Positions 16,901 through 20,946 of a DNA stretch of 20,946 nt are shown one piece after another (the stretch's first letter is position 1; the number at the start of each line of letters is the position of its first letter). The DNA comes from Flavobacteriia bacterium (GTDB lineage Bacteria; Bacteroidota; Bacteroidia; Flavobacteriales; Flavobacteriaceae): NCBI GenBank assembly GCA_030626085.1, contig DAOUPQ010000007.1:1-20946 (forward strand), in the 5' to 3' direction. Position numbers and translations under genes: made by a program. The notes beneath the pieces are model-generated. The model did no database searches and was not told where the DNA came from. It saw only the letters and a list, made by a program, of their open reading frames with translations.

Positions 16901-17248
16901 AGTTTGATTAAAAAAGAAGGAAATCTTGGAGATTACGGTAAAAAGGCTGAAAAACAAATGGAAGAACTGGAAAAACTTTTATTAGAAAAAGGACTCAATA
17001 AGCAAGCTATTGAAAAAATGCAACAATTAAATCATGAGCTTTTAAAATTAGAGAAAGCTAGTTTTGACAAAGGAAAAGATAAAAAAAGAAAATCTCAGAC
17101 AAATAAAGCAATATATCATCAAAGAAATATTGATCATATAAATTCAAAGAATTTATATTTTAATCAAAATGAGATCTTAATACGTAAAACAATTCCTTTA
17201 ACACCATATTACCAACAAAAAGTCAAAGAATATTTTAAAGAAAATTAA
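13985..17248 (+). CDS. DUF4175-type large coiled-coil inner-membrane protein (TTG start)
   Basis: This 1087-residue protein has two membrane segments near the N-terminus (about 25-47 and 54-77) and a third near 155-170. A beta-rich extracytoplasmic region (about 180-480) follows, then a very long Lys/Glu/Gln/Asn-rich coiled coil (about 490-1040). The opening (SNFKIIQQKLHDFIKKYYTNEIIKG) resembles conserved flavobacterial proteins annotated DUF4175, which sit upstream of ybeY-mnmG. There is no ATG before the in-frame TAA at 13934-13936, and the TTG at 13985 gives the expected N-terminus, so TTG is chosen. ybeY starts 2 nt after the stop, so they form one operon. Its role is unknown; an envelope-structural or scaffold function is a guess. 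Low-complexity Asn runs are present around residue 670. Confidence 0.8.
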   Translation: MSNFKIIQQKLHDFIKKYYTNEIIKGSILFLSFGLLYFIFTLFIEYFLWLKPIYRTILFWLFIVVELVLLTKFIFIPISKLVGLKKGISSKQASNIIGKHFTEVNDKLLNILQLHDEKDKSDLLLASIEQKSTEIKPIPFKKAIDFNSNKKYIKYLSLPLLIWLFTFLTGNNSVFTKSLDRVVHYKTPYQPLAPFYFQVINDNLKVIEGKTFELNIKTIGEIVPQQVKIVLEEKYYLLKNNELNNFTYKFHRVDKSIIFYLEANGIESSVYQIEVVKTPNIQDFEMKLNYPDYINKNDSKIKNTGNTTVPQGTFITWNLKTRSTDSVKFFTISHKESFHKKENGLFIYSKKIDKKIAYQISSSNKNLKDYERLKYQINTIKDEYPQIKIKTDIDSITRGSAHFIGQVSDDYGLKKLLVVYKETGANQYQKQFINIQNTTFEEFFYVFPEGINLLENKTYELFFEVFDNDAVHGSKSVKSKLFYYNQKTKQQITEELLKEQQNNFDEINSVNQKREDLNKMLEDFNNKLKNKDEIGWNDKKDLDQYLERQKKYQQMLKQNADKILENLHELDIDEKDEILNEKKNALKKRIEELKEIDKQQKLLDELQKLAEKLKKEGLIDKLDKLTEQNKQQNRSLERILELTKRFYIEKKFLEISKNLQKLSKEQENLSNNNNKNNSINQNELNNQFDSIQKDLNELDKQNKNLKKLMSFPESEKEEKQIENEMKKAKDNLVNNENTNNSKSKPNAVKNQKSAAKKMKELSTKMSNAMQQMEMESIDENIEDLQQVLDNLLTFSFDQEALMLTFDENAMSTADFSQKLIKQQVLKEYFEHIDDSLYTLSLRLVRLTSRIQNDLTNAHYNIEKSLENISENRIKQGKTNQHYAMTAANSLADLLSNILQSLQNQKNSTGQGKGKKGESISLPDIIKKQSDLLKKMQGDQMPGNKSGKNPSEQMSGEQYQIYKEQNQLRKALQSLIKKEGNLGDYGKKAEKQMEELEKLLLEKGLNKQAIEKMQQLNHELLKLEKASFDKGKDKKRKSQTNKAIYHQRNIDHINSKNLYFNQNEILIRKTIPLTPYYQQKVKEYFKEN

Positions 17249-17250
17249 TA

Positions 17251-17664
17251 ATGATCAACTTCTTTTCTGAAACTACGTTTGAATTAATACAAAAAAATAA
17301 TATTTCTGCTTGGATACTTTCTGTAATTAAAAATGAAAGTTTTGTTTTAGGAGATGTGAATTACATTTTTTGTGATGATAAATACTTATTAGAAAAAAAC
17401 ATTAAATATTTAAAACACAATACATTAACAGATATAATTAGTTTTGATTATACAGAAGCAGATATTATTTCAGGAGATATTTATATCTCTGTAGAAAGAG
17501 TAGAAGAAAATGCTGGAGTATTAAGTGTTCCTTTTCTTGAAGAATTATATAGGGTGATGGTTCATGGTATCTTACATTACTGTGGTTATAAGGATAAAAT
17601 AAAAAGCGATAAAAATGAAATGCGCTCAAAAGAGGATTATTACTTATCTTTGCGCACTTTTTAA
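17251..17664 (+). CDS. ybeY: Endoribonuclease YbeY (16S rRNA maturation factor)
   Basis: This 137-residue protein belongs to the UPF0054/YbeY metalloprotein family involved in 16S rRNA 3'-end maturation and ribosome quality control. The conserved LEKNIKYLKHNTLTDIISFDY and ISGDIYISVERVEENA blocks are present. The zinc motif H105-G-I-L-H109 is intact. The third His of the usual HGxLHxxGYDH is replaced by Asp in GYKD (D115), so metal coordination may differ; I believe this is common in Bacteroidota. The gene is 2 nt after DUF4175 and 44 nt before mnmG, an arrangement typical of flavobacteria. A perfect parS site occupies the ybeY-mnmG gap. Confidence 0.93.
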   Translation: MINFFSETTFELIQKNNISAWILSVIKNESFVLGDVNYIFCDDKYLLEKNIKYLKHNTLTDIISFDYTEADIISGDIYISVERVEENAGVLSVPFLEELYRVMVHGILHYCGYKDKIKSDKNEMRSKEDYYLSLRTF

Positions 17665-17677
17665 TACTTCTAAATTT

Positions 17678-17693
17678 TGTTTCACGTGGAACA
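17678..17693. promoter_or_regulatory. parS: parS site 1 (ParB/Spo0J binding site)
   Basis: TGTTTCACGTGGAACA is the reverse complement of TGTTCCACGTGAAACA, the classical Bacillus subtilis parS sequence, with 16 of 16 matches. It lies in the 44-nt gap between ybeY and mnmG, 15 nt before the mnmG ATG. ParB spreads from such sites to organise and segregate the origin region. An identical copy lies just after mnmG. Confidence 0.93.
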
Positions 17694-17708
17694 TTAAATA
17701 TATTTAAA

Positions 17709-19586
17709 ATGAGTTTTAACAATACTACATATGATGTTATAGTTGTTGGGGGTGGTCATGCAGGAAGTGAAGCAGCAGCAGCAGCAGCAAATTTAGGCGC
17801 TCAAACATTATTAATTACCATGAGTTTGCAAAATATTGCGCAAATGAGTTGTAATCCCGCGATGGGCGGTATTGCAAAAGGTCAGATAATACGGGAAATT
17901 GATGCCTTAGGTGGTTATAGTGCAATTGTAACAGATAAAACAGCTATACAATTTAAAATGCTTAATAAGTCAAAAGGTCCTGCCATGTGGAGTCCAAGAG
18001 CACAGAGCGATCGAATGGCCTTTTCAGAAGAATGGCGTTATCAGTTAGAAAACATTATTAAGCTTGATATGTATCAAGATTCAGTAAATGGATTACTATT
18101 TAAAGGGGATAAAATTATCGGTGTTAAAACTATATTAGGAATTGAAATTTTTACTAAGTCTGTTATTATTACAGCAGGAACTTTTTTAAATGGTAAAATT
18201 CATATTGGAACTAAAACTTTTGGAGGGGGAAGAGCAGGAGAAGTAGCATCAAAAGGAATAACAGAAGATCTGGTTAAAATTGGGTTTGATGCAGGAAGAA
18301 TGAAAACAGGTACACCCCCAAGAGTTGATGGAAATTCATTAGATTTTTCAAAAATGATTGAGCAGCCCGGGGATAAGAAAACTGAGAAATTTTCTTTTTC
18401 TGTTCTAACTAAAAAATTGACAAAGCAAAGATCTTGTTATATGACCTATACATCTTTAGATGTACATGATACACTTAGGGAGGGATTTGAAGAATCTCCT
18501 ATGTATGCAGGAAGAATACAAGGTATTGGACCAAGGTATTGTCCGTCTATAGAAGATAAAATAGATAGATTTTCAACCAAAGAAAGACATCAACTTTTTA
18601 TCGAACCAGAAGGGTGGAGAACAAGTGAATATTACGTAAATGGATTTTCTACTTCTTTACCTGATGAAGTACAATTTAGAGCATTAAAACAAATATCAGG
18701 ATTTGAAAATGTAAAGATCTTAAGATACGGCTATGCAATAGAGTATGATTATTTTCCTCCAACACAACTAAAACATACTTTAGAAACTAAGCGGATTAAA
18801 AATTTATACTTTGCCGGTCAAATAAATGGAACTACAGGTTATGAAGAAGCGGCTGCTCAAGGATTGATGGCAGGTATTAATGCAGTACAAAAAATAAATA
18901 ATAAAGATCCCTTTATTTTAAAAAGAAACGAAGCTTATATCGGTGTTTTAATTGATGATCTTATTACCAAAGGAACTGATGAACCTTATAGAATGTTTAC
19001 ATCTCGTGCTGAATATCGCACTTTATTACGTCAGGATAATGCCGATCTTAGATTAACACCAATGAGTTATACTATTGGTTTGGCTTCTAAAGAAAGATTA
19101 GATAGAGTTAAGATCAAGCAAAATAAAACCGATCTATTCATCGATTTTTTACAAAAAACGAGTATTAAACCAGAAGAGGTTAATCCCATTTTAGAATTAA
19201 ATGATTCGGCACCAATCAAACAATCAATGAAGATGTTTAAGATAGCCGCACGGCCACAATTAGATTTTAATGATATTAGAAAATTCCCTAAAGTAGAGCA
19301 GTTTATAATTGACAATGATGTTGATAATGAAATTATAGAACAAACCGATATCCATGTAAAATACTCTGGCTATATCAATAAAGAAAAAAACAATGCCGAT
19401 AAATTAAATCGTTTAGAAAACATTTCGATACCTGAAAATTTTGATTACCAAAAAATCAAATCAATATCATTTGAAGCCAGAGAAAAATTGAGTAAAATTC
19501 AACCTATTTCAATATCACAGGCTGCTAGAATATCAGGTGTTTCACCTAGTGATATATCAGTGCTTTTAGTTTATATGGGTAGATAA
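17709..19586 (+). CDS. mnmG: tRNA uridine-5-carboxymethylaminomethyl modification enzyme MnmG (GidA)
   Basis: This 625-residue FAD-dependent enzyme works with MnmE to install cmnm5U at the wobble position of certain tRNAs. The FAD-binding Rossmann motif is G14-G-G-H-A-G-S-E21. The conserved cysteines sit in MSC48NPAMGGIAKG and in GPRYCPSIEDK (about residues 273-283), the two GidA signatures. GQINGTTGYEEAAAQG (about 370-385) is the third. The C-terminal part ends QAARISGVSPSDISVLLVYM, the MnmE-interacting helical domain. Length is normal. The gene is flanked on both sides by identical parS sites, which fits its frequent location near the replication origin. Assignment is secure. Confidence 0.97.
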   Translation: MSFNNTTYDVIVVGGGHAGSEAAAAAANLGAQTLLITMSLQNIAQMSCNPAMGGIAKGQIIREIDALGGYSAIVTDKTAIQFKMLNKSKGPAMWSPRAQSDRMAFSEEWRYQLENIIKLDMYQDSVNGLLFKGDKIIGVKTILGIEIFTKSVIITAGTFLNGKIHIGTKTFGGGRAGEVASKGITEDLVKIGFDAGRMKTGTPPRVDGNSLDFSKMIEQPGDKKTEKFSFSVLTKKLTKQRSCYMTYTSLDVHDTLREGFEESPMYAGRIQGIGPRYCPSIEDKIDRFSTKERHQLFIEPEGWRTSEYYVNGFSTSLPDEVQFRALKQISGFENVKILRYGYAIEYDYFPPTQLKHTLETKRIKNLYFAGQINGTTGYEEAAAQGLMAGINAVQKINNKDPFILKRNEAYIGVLIDDLITKGTDEPYRMFTSRAEYRTLLRQDNADLRLTPMSYTIGLASKERLDRVKIKQNKTDLFIDFLQKTSIKPEEVNPILELNDSAPIKQSMKMFKIAARPQLDFNDIRKFPKVEQFIIDNDVDNEIIEQTDIHVKYSGYINKEKNNADKLNRLENISIPENFDYQKIKSISFEAREKLSKIQPISISQAARISGVSPSDISVLLVYMGR

Positions 19587-19629
19587 AATATATTAAAGTT
19601 TAAGGTAATAAGGATAAAGTAAAAAGTAT

Positions 19630-19645
19630 TGTTTCACGTGGAACA
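19630..19645. promoter_or_regulatory. parS: parS site 2 (ParB/Spo0J binding site)
   Basis: A second perfect copy of TGTTTCACGTGGAACA, in the same orientation as site 1, lies 44 nt after mnmG and 34 nt before the methyltransferase gene. The flanking bases differ from those of site 1, so this is not a larger duplication. No other CACGTG core was noticed in the window. Confidence 0.93.
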
Positions 19646-19678
19646 AAAGTATTTAAGCAATAAACACAAGCAGTCATA

Positions 19679-20578
19679 ATGATTAATATTGATAGATCTC
19701 CTTTAGACAACAATTCTTTAAAACCTTTTTTAGAGTGTAAAGATCATACTGTTTCTAATGAAATATTTTCAATTTTAAGAGATGAAAAATCTGAATTATT
19801 AATTACATCTCCAAGGCCGGCATTAAAAGATCTTGATAAATATTACCAGAGTGAGGAATATATTTCCCATACTGATGCAAAGCAATCTTTGATGGATAAA
19901 GTCTATCAATTGGTAAAAAATTATACCATTAAACAAAAGGTAGTTTTGATCAATTCATTTAAAACAGATCAGAAAACTATTTTAGATATTGGTTGTGGCA
20001 CCGGAGATTTTTTGGTGGCCTGTAAGAATGCCGGTTGGACAGTTAGCGGTATTGAACCAAACAAAAAAGCTAGAAACTTTACTTCATCTAAACTCACAGA
20101 TTTAAATGTTAATATATTTAAAAATATAGATGCTTTGATCTCTCAAAATAATAATAAGAAATTTGATATAATTTCTCTTTGGCATGTTTTAGAACACGTA
20201 CCTAATTTAGATGAATATATTTCAATTTTAAAAAAATTAATAAAACCAAACGGAACAATTATTATAGCTGTTCCAAATTATAAAAGTTTTGATGCAAAAT
20301 ATTATGGAAAATTTTGGGCGGCTTTTGATGTACCAAGACATCTTTGGCATTTCTCAAAAAAATCTATACAATTATTATTTGCAAAAGAAAATATGAAAGT
20401 GGTTAAAACACTACCAATGAAATTTGATGCTTACTATGTAAGTTTACTTTCCGAAAAAAATAAAAATAATAAATCAAATTTTGTAAAAACTATTTGGATA
20501 GGTTTCCAATCCAATTTAAAGGCAAAAAGCAATTTTGAATACTCATCTTTAATTTATCTATTAAAAAACTCAAAATAA
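19679..20578 (+). CDS. Class I SAM-dependent methyltransferase
   Basis: This 299-residue cytoplasmic protein has a SAM-binding motif I at about residues 100-110 (ILDIGCGTGDFL), followed by the acidic SGIEPN strand end. HVLEHVPNLDEYI (about 170) and GTIIIAVPNYKSFDAKYYG are the post-motif blocks typical of the Methyltransf_11/23 group. The N-terminal 60 residues (FLECKDHTVSNEIFSILRDEKSELLITSPRP then YYQSEEYISHTD) match a flavobacterial family found between mnmG and OmpH-like genes. The acceptor substrate is unknown. The YWAAFDVPRHLWHFS-like region resembles methyltransferases acting on lipids or polysaccharide precursors, but that is only a resemblance. Confidence 0.88.
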   Translation: MINIDRSPLDNNSLKPFLECKDHTVSNEIFSILRDEKSELLITSPRPALKDLDKYYQSEEYISHTDAKQSLMDKVYQLVKNYTIKQKVVLINSFKTDQKTILDIGCGTGDFLVACKNAGWTVSGIEPNKKARNFTSSKLTDLNVNIFKNIDALISQNNNKKFDIISLWHVLEHVPNLDEYISILKKLIKPNGTIIIAVPNYKSFDAKYYGKFWAAFDVPRHLWHFSKKSIQLLFAKENMKVVKTLPMKFDAYYVSLLSEKNKNNKSNFVKTIWIGFQSNLKAKSNFEYSSLIYLLKNSK

Positions 20579-20766
20579 CTATTTTAAAGCCGTTTAAAGA
20601 ACTTTAGTAATTAAAAAGATATATTATACTTTTAAAACACTTAAAACACCTTAGAACTAAAATATTTAACCAACCATCTATAAATTATATATATATAATA
20701 TTTAAATCCTATAAAAATATTTTATAATAGAAAATTATTGAAATATTTGACATCAAAGTAAATTTT

Positions 20767-20799
20767 TTTGATTTATACAAAATACATTTTATACATTTG
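20767..20799 (+). promoter_or_regulatory. Bacteroidota promoter for the OmpH-like gene
   Basis: The -33 element TTTG at 20767-20770 and the -7 element TACATTTG at 20792-20799 are separated by 21 nt, a spacing acceptable for the primary Bacteroidota sigma factor. The start codon follows 26 nt downstream. This is the best complete promoter in the window. The rest of the gap 20579-20825 is AT-rich and shows nothing else. Confidence 0.65.
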
Positions 20800-20825
20800 C
20801 CGATCTAATTTAAAATATATATAAA

Positions 20826-20946
20826 ATGAAAAAATTATTAGTGGTATTTATATTTTTTATGATATTGACTTCATGTAATGAATCTAAAATTGCTTATGTT
20901 GATGTTGAAAAAGTTTTAAAAGAATACAAAGGTTCTAAGGCCGCAG
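20826..20946 (+). CDS. OmpH/Skp-like lipoprotein (3' truncated by the window)
   Basis: Forty codons are visible before the right edge. The start is MKKLLVVFIFFMILTSCNES, a lipoprotein signal with lipobox L-T-S-C17. It is followed by KIAYVDVEKVLKEYKGSKAA, the characteristic opening of OmpH/Skp periplasmic chaperone family proteins (IAYVDxxxVLxxY). Skp-like proteins hold unfolded outer-membrane proteins in the periplasm; a lipid-anchored version is common in Bacteroidota. A good TAnnTTTG promoter lies just upstream, so it is probably transcribed separately from the methyltransferase. The coiled-coil body lies outside the window. Confidence 0.82.
   Translation, partial: MKKLLVVFIFFMILTSCNESKIAYVDVEKVLKEYKGSKAA

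Noticed and set aside
20685..20700. TA-dinucleotide run as a functional repeat
   Set aside because: Short simple-sequence run in an AT-rich gap; no evidence beyond composition.

Overview
The window looks like a chromosomal segment from a member of the Flavobacteriaceae (phylum Bacteroidota). The DNA is very AT-rich and the start codons lack Shine-Dalgarno sequences. Several upstream regions carry the Bacteroidota -7 box TAnnTTTG. The gene families are characteristic of the group: choice-of-anchor J, GIN/DUF2807, DUF4175 next to ybeY-mnmG, and an OmpH-like lipoprotein. No rRNA, tRNA, CRISPR array or intact mobile element was seen. The assignment to family level is inference from gene content.

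Layout. (1) 1-566: the 3' end of a surface protein with a choice-of-anchor J domain. (2) 814-2666, minus strand: a compact operon rpiB - cation diffusion facilitator - ElaA-type acetyltransferase. (3) 2667-3672: a 1-kb, extremely AT-rich gap between divergent genes. It holds several DnaA-box-like words and one possible tiny membrane-protein ORF, and it is a candidate replication origin. (4) 3673-6772, plus strand: rnr, a GIN-domain secreted protein, and tatA, closed by a 23-bp perfect inverted repeat that also serves the convergent stomatin-like gene. (5) 6845-9795: an SPFH/band-7 protein, a small membrane-anchored protein of unknown function, and gltX. (6) 10013-13428: three exported proteins, each with a cysteine-nucleophile hydrolase fold. 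They are an Ntn hydrolase, a BPL_N/class-I-amidotransferase-like lipoprotein and a DUF1460 amidase. (7) 13429-13984: a gap with a run of at least six stem-loops and higher G+C than other gaps. (8) 13985-20578, plus strand: DUF4175 coiled-coil membrane protein, ybeY, mnmG and a SAM methyltransferase. A TAnnTTTG promoter and the start of an OmpH/Skp-like lipoprotein follow.

The clearest non-coding finding is a pair of perfect 16-bp parS sites (ParB/Spo0J binding sites, canonical TGTTCCACGTGAAACA read on the minus strand). They flank mnmG at 17678-17693 and 19630-19645. parS sites are normally clustered near the replication origin, and mnmG (gidA) is origin-linked in many bacteria. Together with the AT-rich divergent gap at 2667-3672, they suggest that the window lies close to oriC.

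The most system-like protein group is the trio at 10013-13428. It could act on amide bonds in the periplasm, for example peptidoglycan fragments or acylated amino compounds. The substrate is not visible from the sequence.
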